64,000 nt of DNA, taken from contig JAOTSD010000006.1 in assembly GCA_030247555.1 (NCBI GenBank), positions 1 through 64,000 of the forward strand, given 5' to 3'. Shown here piece by piece: positions 8,423 to 17,663 of this stretch. Under the pieces are notes generated by a model. The model saw only the letters and a list, made by a program, of their open reading frames with translations, searched no databases and had not been told where the DNA came from. This DNA is from Siculibacillus sp. Its GTDB lineage: Bacteria > Pseudomonadota > Alphaproteobacteria > Rhizobiales > Ancalomicrobiaceae. A program made the translations under genes and the position numbers. Positions within the stretch are counted from its first letter, which is position 1; each line of letters starts with the position of its first letter.

Positions 8423-9634
8423 TCAGGCCGAGAGCGGGATGACGTTGTGCAACGTCTTGTCGGCCGTCTCGAAGAAGCGGCGGATGTTGCGCGCCGCCTG
8501 ACGCAGGCGCTGCTCGTTCTCGACCAACGCCAGACGCACGTACTCGTCACCCTGCTCGCCGAAGCCGATGCCCGGGGCGACCGCCACTTCGGCCTTCTCG
8601 ATCAACAGCTTGGAGAACTCGACCGAGCCGAGATGACGGAACTTCTCCGGGATCGGCGCCCAGGCGAACATCGACGCCCTGGGGGCGGGAATCGGGAAGC
8701 CGGCCTTCTCGAAGGCGTCGACCATGACGTCGCGGCGCTTCTTGTAGACCTCGCGGATCTCGGCGATGCAGGCGTCGCCCGAGTTGAGCGCGTGGCTCGC
8801 CGCCACCTGAATCGGCGTGTAGGCGCCGTAGTCGAGGTAGGACTTGACCCGGGTCAGCGCCCCGATGAGACGCTCGTTGCCGACCGCGAAGCCCATCCGC
8901 CAGCCCGGCATCGAGAAGGACTTCGACATCGAGGTGAACTCGACCGCCACGTCCACGGCGCCCGGCACCTGAAGGACCGAGGGCGGCGGCACGTCGTCGA
9001 AGTAGATCTCGGAATAGGCGAGATCGGAGAGCACGAAGAGATCGTGCTTCTTGGCGAAGGCGATGACGTCCTTGTAGAAATCGAGATCGGCGGTCACCGC
9101 CGTCGGGTTCGACGGGTAGCACAGGATGACCGCGATCGGCTTGGGGATCGAATGCGCCACGGCGCGCTCCATCGCCCGGAAAAACTCCGGTCCAGGCTCG
9201 ATCGGGATCGAGCGGATGACGCCGCCGACCATCAGGAAGCCGAAGGCGTGGATCGGGTACGACGGATTCGGGCACATCACCACGTCGCCCGGCGCGGTGA
9301 TCGCCTGGGCCATGTTGGCGAAGCCTTCCTTCGACCCCAGCGTCGCGACGATCTGGGTGTCGGGATTGAGCTTCACTCCGAAGCGACGCTCGTAGTAGTT
9401 CGCCTGAGCCCGCCGCAGGCCCTGGATGCCCTTCGACGAGGAATAGCGGTTGGTGCGCGGCTTGCCGATCGTCTCGATCAGCTTCTCCTCGATGAAGCGC
9501 GGGGTCGGAAGATCGGGGTTGCCCATGCCGAGATCGATGATGTCGGCGCCCGCGGCTCGTGCCTGGGCCTTGAGTCGGTTGACCTGCTCGAAGACGTAAA
9601 CCGGCAGCCGCCGGATCTTGTGGAATTCGTCCAT
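8423..9634 (-). CDS. alaC: Class I/II aminotransferase of the AlaC / DapL-like group
   Basis: A 403-residue fold-type I PLP aminotransferase. The start MDEFHKIRRLP is set by GAGAAGG about eight bases before the ATG at 9634; the frame is open further upstream but noise-like. Seen are GNPDLPTP near 38-45, the cofactor-contacting NPT (176-178), SDLAY (203-207) and the Schiff-base lysine in SMSKSFSMPG (K238). Family members act as glutamate-pyruvate transaminases (AlaC) or are labelled LL-diaminopimelate aminotransferase. Its constant position beside hom in Hyphomicrobiales links it to the aspartate family. AlaC is the likelier role, because the usual alphaproteobacterial lysine route does not need DapL. 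Confidence 0.88.
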   Translation of the reverse strand: MDEFHKIRRLPVYVFEQVNRLKAQARAAGADIIDLGMGNPDLPTPRFIEEKLIETIGKPRTNRYSSSKGIQGLRRAQANYYERRFGVKLNPDTQIVATLGSKEGFANMAQAITAPGDVVMCPNPSYPIHAFGFLMVGGVIRSIPIEPGPEFFRAMERAVAHSIPKPIAVILCYPSNPTAVTADLDFYKDVIAFAKKHDLFVLSDLAYSEIYFDDVPPPSVLQVPGAVDVAVEFTSMSKSFSMPGWRMGFAVGNERLIGALTRVKSYLDYGAYTPIQVAASHALNSGDACIAEIREVYKKRRDVMVDAFEKAGFPIPAPRASMFAWAPIPEKFRHLGSVEFSKLLIEKAEVAVAPGIGFGEQGDEYVRLALVENEQRLRQAARNIRRFFETADKTLHNVIPLSA

Positions 9635-9895
9635 GGGTCCAGACCTTCTCGTGGCCCACCGGACGCCCGCCCGGCGGCATTTTCTCCCGCGTTCGTCCCC
9701 GAACGCCTCGTCGGCGGTCGACATCGAACCACCGTCGCACTCGTCCCTCGCGGATGTGGCCGAACGACGGCGGACCGCGTCGCGAAGGGACCGCCTTTTA
9801 ACAGATGTCGCCGCGCTTCGCATCCGTCGAACGATGCGATCGAGCGGTCGGCACTCGCTCCGCGCGACCGCGACCGCGACGGTGCGGCGCGGCCG

Positions 9896-10384
9896 TCACG
9901 GTTCGGTCGGCGCGTCGCCCGATTCGATCTGCCTCAACGCTTCCGCCTTGGACCGGCGTCCGAGTTCCTTCAGTTCCTCGACGACGGATTGAGGCCTGCC
10001 GCCGGTGCCCGATCGCTGGCGTTCGCCGAGCGCCAGAAGCTCCGCCTCGAGCCTGTCGCGTTCCTCGGCCGAGCGCATCGGAGTTGCCGCCGGCGAGGCC
10101 GTGTCGACGTTGATGTTGGGATAGCCGTCGCTGCCGATGTGGCCGGCCGGCGACGTCGCCGCCCATCCCTGTCGGGCGCCGGCCGGCGGAGGCAGATCCG
10201 AGCGCATCACCGTCGGCTGCTCCGGCGCCGGCACGGCGACGACCGGCGCCTGCGGCGGCGGCACGACCGGCGAGGCATAATCGGAGCTCGAACATCCCGC
10301 CAGCGCGAGCGAAAGCGCGACCCCGGCCGCCGCGGCCGATGCCCTCCACCGAAATGCTATGGAATTCTGCGTTGCCGGTTTCAC
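9896..10384 (-). CDS. Predicted lipoprotein, unknown function
   Basis: A 162-residue protein starting at a GTG (10384). A hydrophobic signal ends in the lipobox LALAGC, with Cys31 the lipidated residue, so it should be membrane-anchored. It then has a proline-rich spacer ([10 protein letters not shown]), a low-complexity middle, and a charged C-terminal helix with [17 protein letters not shown] and [20 protein letters not shown] that could form a coiled coil. It is divergent from phaC with 161 bases between them. No enzyme motif is visible. Similar short lipoproteins are found near alaC in related genomes but have no assigned role. Confidence 0.75.
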   Translation of the reverse strand: MKPATQNSIAFRWRASAAAAGVALSLALAGCSSSDYASPVVPPPQAPVVAVPAPEQPTVMRSDLPPPAGARQGWAATSPAGHIGSDGYPNINVDTASPAATPMRSAEERDRLEAELLALGERQRSGTGGRPQSVVEELKELGRRSKAEALRQIESGDAPTEP

Positions 10385-10545
10385 CGCGACCTGCGAGGAT
10401 TCAGTCTACGAGAACGGTGAGCGATGATAGCGGTTCCCGGCGTTTTGTCACCGGACCGCGTGTCGCTCCCCTCGGACGAGGCTCCGCGGGCCGGCGCCGC
10501 GCTCATCCGAGGAAACGAGAACGCCGACTGGGAGAAGGAACGTTC

Positions 10546-12351
10546 ATGGCCGATAACGACGGAACCTCGTTGCTGCGCTACATGATCGACGATCCGGAGG
10601 CTTTCGCGCAGAACCTCGCCCGGGCGGTCGAACAGGCCGGCAAGGCGGCCGCCGCCTATCTGAAGCCGCGAGAGACCGGCGAGACGCCGATGAACATGAG
10701 CGCCGACATCGCCAACGTCACCAAGACGCTGGCGCAGGTCGGCGAATACTGGCTCGCCGATCCCCAGCGCACCATCGCCGCCCAGAATCGGTTGATGCAC
10801 GGCTGGGTCGATCTGTGGTCGTCGACGCTGAAGCGGATGAGCGGCGAGCCCGTCACCCCCGTCGCCGCGCCCGATCCCCGAGACAAGCGCTTCCAGGATC
10901 CGGAGTGGAGCGACAACGCCTTCTTCGATTTCCTCAAGCAGTTCTACCTGATCACCTCACGCTGGGCCGAGGATCTCGTCGATGAGACCAGTTCCCTCGA
11001 CGAGCACACCAAGGCGAAGGCCGATTTCTACGTCAAACAGATCACCGCGGCGCTCGCTCCGTCGAATTTCCTGATGACCAATCCGGAACTGCTGCGCGAG
11101 ACCCTGTCGTCGAACGGCGAGAACCTCGCCCGCGGCCTGAAGATGCTCGCCGAGGACGTCGTCGCCGGCGGCGGCGATCTCAAGATCCGCCAGTCGGACG
11201 CCAGCCGCTTCGAGGTCGGCCGCAACCTCGCGATGACGCCGGGCAAGGTGGTCTGGCAGAACGACGTCTGTCAGGTGATCCAGTACGAGCCGACGACGAA
11301 AGAGGTGCGCAAGCGGCCGCTGCTGATCGTGCCGCCGTGGATCAACAAGTTCTACATCCTCGACCTCAACCCGGAGAAGAGCTTCATCCGCTGGGCGGTC
11401 GGCGAGGGCAACACCGTCTTCGTCATCTCTTGGGTGAATCCCGATGCGCGTCAGGCGCAGAAGGGCTTCGAGCACTACATGAAGGAGGGTATCCTCGAGG
11501 CGATCGACGTCGTTGCGAAGGCCACCGGTGAACGCGAGGTCGACACCATCGGCTATTGCGTCGGCGGCACGCTGCTCGCCGTGACACTGGCTTGGTGCGC
11601 CGCCACCGGCGACGACCGCATCAAGTCGGCGACCTTCTTCACCACCCAGGTCGATTTCAAATATGCCGGCGATCTCAAGATCTTCGCCGACGAAGAGCAG
11701 ATCTCACAACTCGAAGAGCGGATGAGCGCCAAGGGTTATCTCGAGGGCCGGTCGATGGCGACCGCCTTCAACATGCTGCGCTCGAACGACCTGATCTGGC
11801 CCTACTTCATCAACAACTACCTGAAGGGCAAGGAGCCCTTCCCCTTCGATCTTCTCTATTGGAACTCGGATTCGACCCGGATGCCGGCGGCGAACCACAG
11901 CTACTACCTGCGCAACTGCTACCTCGACAACAATCTCTCCCAGGGTCGTATGGAGCTCGCCGGGGTGAAGCTCGACCTCTCCGAGGTGAAGATCCCGGTC
12001 TACAATCTCGCCGCCCGCGAGGACCACATCGCCCCGGCGAAGTCGGTGTTCGAGGGCTGCCGGTATTTCGGCGGCGACGTCCGATATGTGCTCGCCGGTT
12101 CCGGCCACATCGCCGGCGTGGTCAACCCCGCCGGCAAGCCCAAGTACCAGTTCTGGACCAACGGCGCGCCGAAGGGAAAGCTCGAGGACTGGATCGCCGG
12201 CGCGACCGAGACGCCGGGGTCGTGGTGGCCGCACTGGCAGGCGTGGCTGACCTCGCTCGCCCCCGACACCGTCCCCGCCCGGATATCCGGCGGCGGGAAT
12301 CTGAAGCCGATCGAGGACGCCCCCGGCTCCTTCGTTCGCATCAAGGCCTGA
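10546..12351 (+). CDS. phaC: Class I polyhydroxyalkanoate synthase PhaC
   Basis: It polymerises (R)-3-hydroxyacyl-CoA into polyhydroxyalkanoate at the surface of storage granules. The ATG at 10546 follows GGGAGAAGGAAC; the open frame further upstream is not protein-like. The 601-residue length fits class I enzymes. The alpha/beta-hydrolase core carries the lipase-like box GYCVGG with nucleophile Cys338, REDH with Asp493, and GSGH with His521, the expected triad. The conserved N-terminal domain contains NPWINK-like [12 protein letters not shown] (264-274). No phaA, phaB, phasin or phaR gene is adjacent. A perfect palindrome just after the stop should terminate it against argC. Confidence 0.96.
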   Translation: MADNDGTSLLRYMIDDPEAFAQNLARAVEQAGKAAAAYLKPRETGETPMNMSADIANVTKTLAQVGEYWLADPQRTIAAQNRLMHGWVDLWSSTLKRMSGEPVTPVAAPDPRDKRFQDPEWSDNAFFDFLKQFYLITSRWAEDLVDETSSLDEHTKAKADFYVKQITAALAPSNFLMTNPELLRETLSSNGENLARGLKMLAEDVVAGGGDLKIRQSDASRFEVGRNLAMTPGKVVWQNDVCQVIQYEPTTKEVRKRPLLIVPPWINKFYILDLNPEKSFIRWAVGEGNTVFVISWVNPDARQAQKGFEHYMKEGILEAIDVVAKATGEREVDTIGYCVGGTLLAVTLAWCAATGDDRIKSATFFTTQVDFKYAGDLKIFADEEQISQLEERMSAKGYLEGRSMATAFNMLRSNDLIWPYFINNYLKGKEPFPFDLLYWNSDSTRMPAANHSYYLRNCYLDNNLSQGRMELAGVKLDLSEVKIPVYNLAAREDHIAPAKSVFEGCRYFGGDVRYVLAGSGHIAGVVNPAGKPKYQFWTNGAPKGKLEDWIAGATETPGSWWPHWQAWLTSLAPDTVPARISGGGNLKPIEDAPGSFVRIKA

Positions 12352-12361
12352 ACGACGAAGA

Positions 12362-12383
12362 AAGGGCGCCCGCGGGCGCCCTT
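12362..12383. terminator. Palindromic terminator between phaC and argC
   Basis: A perfect 22-base palindrome made of AAGGGCGCCCG and its complement starts 11 bases after the phaC stop, before the convergent argC gene. The strong GC stem suits a bidirectional terminator, but there is no long T-run. Confidence 0.55.
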
Positions 12384-12429
12384 CGCACGTCTCGTCGGTC
12401 GCGGCCGCCCCACTCCCGGGGCGCGCGCC

Positions 12430-13473
12430 TCACGGGAAGACGCCGACCGCCTCGAGCCCGAGGTCCTCGCGCCAACCCATCATGGCGTTCATGTTCTGGA
12501 TCGCCTGGCCGGAAGCACCCTTCACCAGATTGTCGATGGCGCACATGACGATCGCCCGGCCAGCCCGGCGATCCTTGGCGACCGCGATGTGGGCGCGGTT
12601 CGAGCCGCGCACGTGGCGGGTCTGCGGCACCGAGCCGAAGGGCAGCACCTTGACGAAGGTCTCGCCGGCGAAGCGCTTCTCGAGGATCTCGGAGAGCGAC
12701 TGCGGCGTCGCCTCGCCGACGCACTTCACGTAGATCGTCGCCAGCATGCCGCGGTTCATCGGCACGAGATGCGGCGTGAACGACGCCACGACCGGCCGGC
12801 CGGCGGCGCGGGAGAAGCCCTCCTCGAGCTCCGCCATGTGACGGTGGTGGCCGACGCCATAGGCGTGGTAGCCCTCCGCGACCTCGCAGAAGAGGTTCGC
12901 CTCCTTGAGCGAACGCCCCGCGCCGGAGACCCCCGAGGCGGCGTCGACGACGATCTCGTCCGGATCGATGGCGCCGGCCTCGAGGAGCGGGATGACCGGC
13001 AACTGCGAACAGGTGGTGTAGCACCCCGGATTGGCGACGAGCCGCGCCTTCGCCACGCGCTCGCGGGCGAATTCGGTGATGCCGTAGACCGCCTCGGCCT
13101 GCAACTCCGGCGCCTGATGGGCGTGGCCGTACCAATATTCGTAGGCCGCCGGATCGGCGAGGCGGAAATCGGCGGAGAGATCGACGATCTTGATCCGCTT
13201 CGGCACCGCTTTGAGCACCTCTTGCGTGGTGGCGTGCGGCAGGGCGCAGAAGACGACGTCGACGCCGTCCCAATCCACCTGCGCGATGGTGACGAGACGC
13301 GGTAGATCGACGCCGATGAACTGCGGGAAGGCCTCGGCCATCGTCGACCCGGCCTTTCGATCGGCGGTGAGCGCCGCGATGCGCACCTTCGGGTGGATCA
13401 GCAGGAAGCGCAGCAGCTCGGCGCCGGTGTAGCCGGAAGCGCCCAGGATGGCGACGTTGATGGTCTCGGACAT
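12430..13473 (-). CDS. argC: N-acetyl-gamma-glutamyl-phosphate reductase ArgC
   Basis: It reduces N-acetylglutamyl phosphate to the semialdehyde with NADPH, the third step of arginine synthesis. The 347-residue protein has the Rossmann loop GASGYTG (11-17), the catalytic cysteine in NPGCYTT (Cys151), and HHRHMAELE, typical of long type 1 ArgC. The ATG at 13473 follows GAGAGGTGAG at good spacing. It stands alone, 80 bases from the LuxR-type regulator on the same strand, with no other arg gene nearby. Confidence 0.97.
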   Translation of the reverse strand: MSETINVAILGASGYTGAELLRFLLIHPKVRIAALTADRKAGSTMAEAFPQFIGVDLPRLVTIAQVDWDGVDVVFCALPHATTQEVLKAVPKRIKIVDLSADFRLADPAAYEYWYGHAHQAPELQAEAVYGITEFARERVAKARLVANPGCYTTCSQLPVIPLLEAGAIDPDEIVVDAASGVSGAGRSLKEANLFCEVAEGYHAYGVGHHRHMAELEEGFSRAAGRPVVASFTPHLVPMNRGMLATIYVKCVGEATPQSLSEILEKRFAGETFVKVLPFGSVPQTRHVRGSNRAHIAVAKDRRAGRAIVMCAIDNLVKGASGQAIQNMNAMMGWREDLGLEAVGVFP

Positions 13474-13553
13474 GCGGATCGCTCACCTCTCACGGAGACG
13501 GTGGCGACGGTATGACCGATTTCGCCGGAGAGGGAAAGACGGTCGGCGCCGGT

Positions 13554-14675
13554 TCACTCGCCGTCGAGCCGCACCGCCCGCAGGCGCGAGACGAGAACCG
13601 CCAGTTCGCTCTGCTTGCGCAGGCCGAGTTTGCCGAAGACCGTCTTCAGCACGCTGCGCACCGTCGACTCGGTGAGGCCGAGCGCGGCGGCGCTGTCCCG
13701 AGGCGAGAGCCCGGATCCGATCCGCGCCGCCACCTTCGCCTCGCCCGCGGTGAGCCCCGACCGCGCCAGCAGGTCCTCCACCGAAGCGGAGCGGATGGCC
13801 GTGAGATCGTAGATCGAGATCACCGCCGACGCCGGTTCGCCCATCGCCGCGCCGTCCGTCGCCGCGACCATCGGAAGCATCTGGAAGAGCAGCCGGGGGC
13901 CGTCGTGACGCTCGATCATCACCGGTTCCACCATCGGCCCGCCGGCGAGCCGCGCCACCACGGCGGCGACGAAACGCTCGAAGACCGGGTCGCCGAGCGG
14001 CCGCAGCCACCCGTGACCGGCGCGCCCCGTCCCCTCGAAACCGCGCAGCATCGCCCGCTCGGCGGTCGGGTTGAGGGCCTCGACCCGCCCCCGCCGATCG
14101 ATGGCCATCAGGCCGTGGCCGAGATCCTCGAAGCCGGCGACCAAGGATCCGGCGTCCGCCACCGCCCGGGCCGCCCGCGGCGCCAGATCCAGCGCCCGTA
14201 CCAGGTGACGCCCGAGCCCGGCGATCCGCGCCAGTTCGTCCTCGGCGAAGTCGCCGTATCCACGCTCGCGCTGCGCCGAGATCGAATACATCTGCCCGTC
14301 GACACCGTGGAACAGGTAGGCGGCGAAGCACTCCATGTCGAGCGGCCGCAGGAACTCCTGGTAGAACGGATCGCGGTCGCGGACCTCGTCGGAGATGCCG
14401 AGGGTGCGTTCGCTCACCATGCCGCCGGCGATGCCCTGACCGAGCCCGACGCGGATGCGCAGATCGCGGTGGCGCCAATCCCGCTCGTAGTCGGAGATCG
14501 TGGTGGCGAGGTTGTCGGAGAACAGCAGCATGCCCGGCCGATCGAGCCGAACCGGGTTGACGATCAACCCGTTCGAGCCGACCGCCGCACACAGACGATC
14601 GATGGCGACGTTCCACGCACCGCCGCCGAAGGCCGCGGCGTAGATCGCTTCGATCGCCTCGTCGTACCCGTTCAT
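13554..14675 (-). CDS. LuxR-type HTH transcriptional regulator with long N-terminal sensor region
   Basis: A 373-residue regulator. The last 65 residues carry a LuxR/GerE helix-turn-helix (LTAGEAKVAARIGSG, SPRDSAAALGLTESTVRSVL, FGKLGLRKQSELAVLV). Residues about 1-290 form a sensor with PAS-like character around 180-290 (GHGLMAIDRRGRVEALNPTAE). No phosphoacceptor receiver domain is visible, so it probably senses a ligand or redox state rather than acting as a two-component regulator. GGAGGACC precedes the ATG at 14675. It could control itself or the neighbouring speB, whose end lies 160 bases away on the same strand; this is a guess from position. Confidence 0.85.
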   Translation of the reverse strand: MNGYDEAIEAIYAAAFGGGAWNVAIDRLCAAVGSNGLIVNPVRLDRPGMLLFSDNLATTISDYERDWRHRDLRIRVGLGQGIAGGMVSERTLGISDEVRDRDPFYQEFLRPLDMECFAAYLFHGVDGQMYSISAQRERGYGDFAEDELARIAGLGRHLVRALDLAPRAARAVADAGSLVAGFEDLGHGLMAIDRRGRVEALNPTAERAMLRGFEGTGRAGHGWLRPLGDPVFERFVAAVVARLAGGPMVEPVMIERHDGPRLLFQMLPMVAATDGAAMGEPASAVISIYDLTAIRSASVEDLLARSGLTAGEAKVAARIGSGLSPRDSAAALGLTESTVRSVLKTVFGKLGLRKQSELAVLVSRLRAVRLDGE

Positions 14676-14834
14676 CGTCCGTGGTCCTCCCCCCCGCGGG
14701 GATCACGACACGATCTTCGACGACCGGGCGGTCCGAATGCAACCGCCAAACGACGCAGATCCGCCTCCGCGCCGGGGTCGGCCTGCGGCACCGGAGCGGT
14801 GGTGGACGCGCTCGATGCGGCGAGGCCTCGGGGA

Positions 14835-15827
14835 TCAGCCGCCCGTCGCGCGGCGCCGCTCCGCCTCGAGCCCGAGCCAGGTCTGCGCCACCGCCGCCCC
14901 GGCGATCGCCGTGAGGTCGGCGTGGTCATAAGGAGGCGCCACCTCGACGACGTCGCCGCCGACGAAGTCGAGGCGGCCGAGCTCGCGCAGGATGGCGAGC
15001 GCCTCGCGCGAGGTGAGCCCGCCGGCGACCGGCGTCCCCGTCCCCGGCGCGAAGGCCGGGTCGAGGCAATCGATGTCGAAGGTCAGATAGGCCTTCGCCT
15101 CCCCCACCCGCTCGTAGATGCGCTCGACGACCCGGCGGATGCCGCCGGTCTCCATCTCCCAGCCCCAGATGATCTCGAGCCCGCAGTCGCGCGGCGCATG
15201 GGTGCGGATGCCGATCTGGATCGAGCGCTTGGCGTCGATCACCCCGGCCTCGACCCCGCGCCGGACGAAGGCGCCGTGATCGGTCCAATGCCCCGGCCCG
15301 GCGAAACCCTCGTCGCCCCAGGTGTCCTGATGGGCGTCGAAATGCACGATGGCGAGCGGCCCGTGCTTCTCGGCGTGGGCGACGAGCAGCGGGTAGGTCA
15401 CCGAATGATCGCCGCCGAGCGAGAAGAGCTTGGCCCCCGAAGCGAGGATCTCGCTCGCCTGGGCGTGGATGCAGTCGTGGGCTTGCCACGGCCGCTGATA
15501 GTCCCACGAGACGTCGCCCCGATCGACGACGTTCAGCACCTCGAACGGATCGGCGTGGAACGGATACTGCGGATCGCCGTCGAGGATCGCCGAGGCCCGG
15601 CGGATCGCCTGCGGCCCGAAGCGGCTCCCCGTCCGGTTCGACACCGAGGCGTCGAAGGGAATGCCGAGGATTGCGACGTCGACGCCCGAAAGATCGCGGC
15701 TGTAGCGCCGCCGCATGAAGCTCAGCGCCCCGCCGTAGGTCGGCTCGGCCGAGCCGCCGGTGAGCGGGCCGAACACGGCATTGTCGGTCGGACGGGGACG
15801 GAGGGGATCGCCGGTGCCTTGGGCCAT
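14835..15827 (-). CDS. speB: Agmatinase-type ureohydrolase SpeB
   Basis: A binuclear manganese hydrolase that should release urea from agmatine to give putrescine. At 330 residues it has all three metal motifs: GGDH (138-141), DAHQD (164-168) and DIDCLD (251-256). The start chosen is ATG 15827 (MAQGTGD), preceded by CAGGAC; the frame upstream is arginine-rich noise. Related ureohydrolases act on arginine, guanidinobutyrate or guanidinopropionate. The motif spacing fits agmatinase best, but substrate choice cannot be proved here. It is divergent from the SH3-like gene. Confidence 0.88.
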   Translation of the reverse strand: MAQGTGDPLRPRPTDNAVFGPLTGGSAEPTYGGALSFMRRRYSRDLSGVDVAILGIPFDASVSNRTGSRFGPQAIRRASAILDGDPQYPFHADPFEVLNVVDRGDVSWDYQRPWQAHDCIHAQASEILASGAKLFSLGGDHSVTYPLLVAHAEKHGPLAIVHFDAHQDTWGDEGFAGPGHWTDHGAFVRRGVEAGVIDAKRSIQIGIRTHAPRDCGLEIIWGWEMETGGIRRVVERIYERVGEAKAYLTFDIDCLDPAFAPGTGTPVAGGLTSREALAILRELGRLDFVGGDVVEVAPPYDHADLTAIAGAAVAQTWLGLEAERRRATGG

Positions 15828-15998
15828 GCGGATGTCCTGTCGTCTGTTGGCGCGATGAGCGGCGAACATAGACCGCGGCCGAGACGAAACCAATCGCCCC
15901 GCTGGACGCCCTCCGTCGCGTGGGCGTAGCATCCCTTCGCGGCCGACCGGATGCCCGTCCGGTTCCCCTCGCCCGCCGCGCCGTCACCGGAGATCGCC

Positions 15999-16301
15999 AT
16001 GAAGATCAAGGCCGCCGCCCTCGCCTCCGCGATCGTCCTCGCCGCACTCGCCGCCCCGGCTGCGGGCCAGTCGCGCGGCTCGGTCTGCCTCGTCGCCGAC
16101 CCGACCGGCACGCTCCTCAACGTCCGCGCCACTCCGAACGGCCGGGTCGTCGGCGAGATCGTCAACGGCGTCTGGGTCCGCGTCGGCGACATGGCGGCGG
16201 TCAACGGCAAGCCCTGGGCGCTGATCCACGACTCCGACATGGCCGGCACTCTCGGCGACCGCCTCGGCTGGGTCTTCGCCGCGTACCTGAAGTGCCGCTG
16301 A
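15999..16301 (+). CDS. Secreted SH3-like domain protein
   Basis: A 100-residue protein. The first 23 residues form a signal peptide (MKIKAAALASAIVLAALAAP, then AAG), with export to the periplasm expected. The rest is one bacterial SH3 domain containing LNVRATPNGRVVGEI and ending GWVFAAYLKCR. Two cysteines (in SVCLVAD and LKCR) could pair. GGAG lies eight bases before ATG 15999. Such single SH3_3 proteins are common in Hyphomicrobiales and are thought to bind peptidoglycan or partner proteins. It is divergent from speB and convergent with rpsI. Confidence 0.8.
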   Translation: MKIKAAALASAIVLAALAAPAAGQSRGSVCLVADPTGTLLNVRATPNGRVVGEIVNGVWVRVGDMAAVNGKPWALIHDSDMAGTLGDRLGWVFAAYLKCR

Positions 16302-16420
16302 GGCGGGGGACGCGAGGCCGCAAGAGATCGCCACCTGCCGATCGATCGCGACGCCTGCCACGGTGTCCACCTCTCCCCTCGCGGAAAAAGGTCGCACCCG
16401 GACAGCCCCTCCGAACGCAA

Positions 16421-16447
16421 GAAGGGCGGCCCTCGCGGACCGCCCCT
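16421..16447 (-). terminator. Terminator after rplM-rpsI
   Basis: Read on the minus strand, a stem GGGCGGTCC / GGGCCGCCC (one T-G wobble) with loop GCGA is followed by TTCTT. It starts about 30 bases beyond the rpsI stop, so it is a good intrinsic terminator for the ribosomal operon and may also stop the convergent SH3 gene. Confidence 0.7.
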
Positions 16448-16474
16448 CTCGAAATTCGGCTCTCGTGAGCGCGA

Positions 16475-16963
16475 TCAGCGCTTGGAGAACTGGAAGCTCC
16501 GGCGCGCCTTGCGCTTGCCGTACTTCTTGCGCTCGACGACGCGGCTGTCGCGGGTGAGGAAGCCGTAGGGCTTCAGCACGCCACGCAGTTCCGGCTCGAA
16601 GTAGGTCATGGCCTTGGAGATGCCGTGACGCAGCGCGCCCGCCTGACCGGACAGACCGCCGCCCTCGCAGGTGGCGACGATGTCGAACTGGTTGTCGCGG
16701 TTGGCGGCCAGGATCGGCTGGAGGATCAGCATCTGCAGCACCGGACGGGCGAAGTAGGCGCCGAAGTCCTTGCCGTTGACGGTGATCTTGCCGGAGCCGC
16801 GGGTCAGCCACACGCGGGCGACGGCGTCCTTGCGCTTGCCGGTGGCGTAGGAGCGACCCTGCGCATCGACCTTGCGCTCGTGGACGGGAGCGTCGACCGG
16901 AGCCTTGGCGGCACCGACGGCGGCGCCGAGCTGTTCGAAGGACTGGAGTTCGGCCATCGTCAA
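16475..16963 (-). CDS. rpsI: 30S ribosomal protein S9
   Basis: A structural protein of the small subunit whose C-terminal tail reaches the P-site tRNA. The 162-residue length is normal for alphaproteobacteria, which carry an N-terminal extension (about residues 1-35). [15 protein letters not shown] opens the S9 core and the protein ends in the basic tail [11 protein letters not shown]. The ATG overlaps the rplM stop by four bases (ATGA), so the two genes are translationally coupled. Confidence 0.98.
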   Translation of the reverse strand: MTMAELQSFEQLGAAVGAAKAPVDAPVHERKVDAQGRSYATGKRKDAVARVWLTRGSGKITVNGKDFGAYFARPVLQMLILQPILAANRDNQFDIVATCEGGGLSGQAGALRHGISKAMTYFEPELRGVLKPYGFLTRDSRVVERKKYGKRKARRSFQFSKR

Positions 16964-17421
16964 GCCCTCACGTTCTTGCGGTTGAGAGCCGCGACGTCGA
17001 GCGCCACCGGCTGCTGCGCCTCGTGCGGATGCTCCGCACCGGCGTAGATCTTCAGGTGGGTCATCTGCTTGCGGGCGAGCGGCCCACGCGGCAGCATCCG
17101 CTGCACCGCCTTCTCGAGGACGCGCTCCGGGAAGCGACCCTCGATGACTTTGCGCGCGGTGCGCTCCTTGATGCCGCCGGCATAGCCGGTGTGCCAGTAG
17201 TAGACCTTGTCATCCAGCTTGGCGCCGGTGAACACCACCTTGTCGGCGTTGATCACGATGACGTTGTCACCGAGATCGACGTGCGGCGTGAAGGTCGGCA
17301 GATGCTTGCCACGCAGACGCATGGCGATCAGCGAAGCGAGACGGCCGACGACCAGTCCCTTCGCATCGATCAGCACCCACTTCTTCTCGACCTCCGCCGG
17401 CTTGGCCGAATAAGTCTTCAT
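16960..17421 (-). CDS. rplM: 50S ribosomal protein L13
   Basis: An early-assembling large-subunit protein of 153 residues, the usual size. The ATG at 17421 gives [15 protein letters not shown], preceded by AGAGGGT; the longer open frame is untranslated leader. [20 protein letters not shown] and [20 protein letters not shown] are L13 signatures. It forms an operon with rpsI. A consensus-like promoter sits about 105 bases upstream, and the leader begins with a strong hairpin. Confidence 0.98.
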   Translation of the reverse strand: MKTYSAKPAEVEKKWVLIDAKGLVVGRLASLIAMRLRGKHLPTFTPHVDLGDNVIVINADKVVFTGAKLDDKVYYWHTGYAGGIKERTARKVIEGRFPERVLEKAVQRMLPRGPLARKQMTHLKIYAGAEHPHEAQQPVALDVAALNRKNVRA

Positions 17422-17490
17422 CTCTCGTACCCTCTGCCGGTCGTTCTCTCCCCTCGCCGCCGCGTCGTTCGCGGCCCGAGAGGACGGAAA

Positions 17491-17527
17491 CACGACGACG
17501 GCCCGAGGGCCGCCGTTTCGTGGAGCG
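17491..17527 (-). other. Hairpin at start of rplM leader / end of thioesterase transcript
   Basis: The paired arms include CGGCCC and GGGCCG around a two-base loop, extended on both sides by near-complementary CACGA / TCGTG. It spans the expected transcription start of rplM. It could be the terminator of the upstream thioesterase transcript, or a 5' structure stabilising the rplM-rpsI message. The sequence alone does not decide. Confidence 0.45.
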
Positions 17528-17555
17528 TGTTACGCGACGAAGAAGAGCCTGTCAA
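17527..17555 (-). promoter_or_regulatory. Promoter of rplM-rpsI
   Basis: On the minus strand TTGACA (17550-17555, preceded by C, matching the alphaproteobacterial CTTGAC) and TAACAC (17527-17532) are separated by exactly 17 bases. This is the best housekeeping promoter match seen in the window and fits a highly expressed ribosomal operon. It predicts a transcript start near 17520, about 100 bases before the rplM ATG. Confidence 0.7.
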
Positions 17556-17614
17556 GCGACGAAGAACGGAGCGTCGAGAAGCTAAATCCAACAATTTCAA
17601 TGGTTTGCAAGATA

Positions 17615-17651
17615 CGGTAACATGATACCAGTCATTCGGTAGCATGATACC
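17615..17651. repeat. Pair of operator-like dyads GGTANCATGNTACC
   Basis: Two 15-base copies, CGGTAACATGATACC (17615-17629) and CGGTAGCATGATACC (17637-17651), differ at one base and lie 22 bases apart, two helical turns. Each is itself a near-palindrome with core GGTA-N-CATG-N-TACC. They sit in a low-GC patch 60-96 bases upstream of the rplM -35 and just beyond the thioesterase stop. Paired dyads on the same DNA face are typical of cooperative repressor or activator binding. The protein is unknown. Confidence 0.5.
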
Positions 17652-17663
17652 GCATCATCCGCG

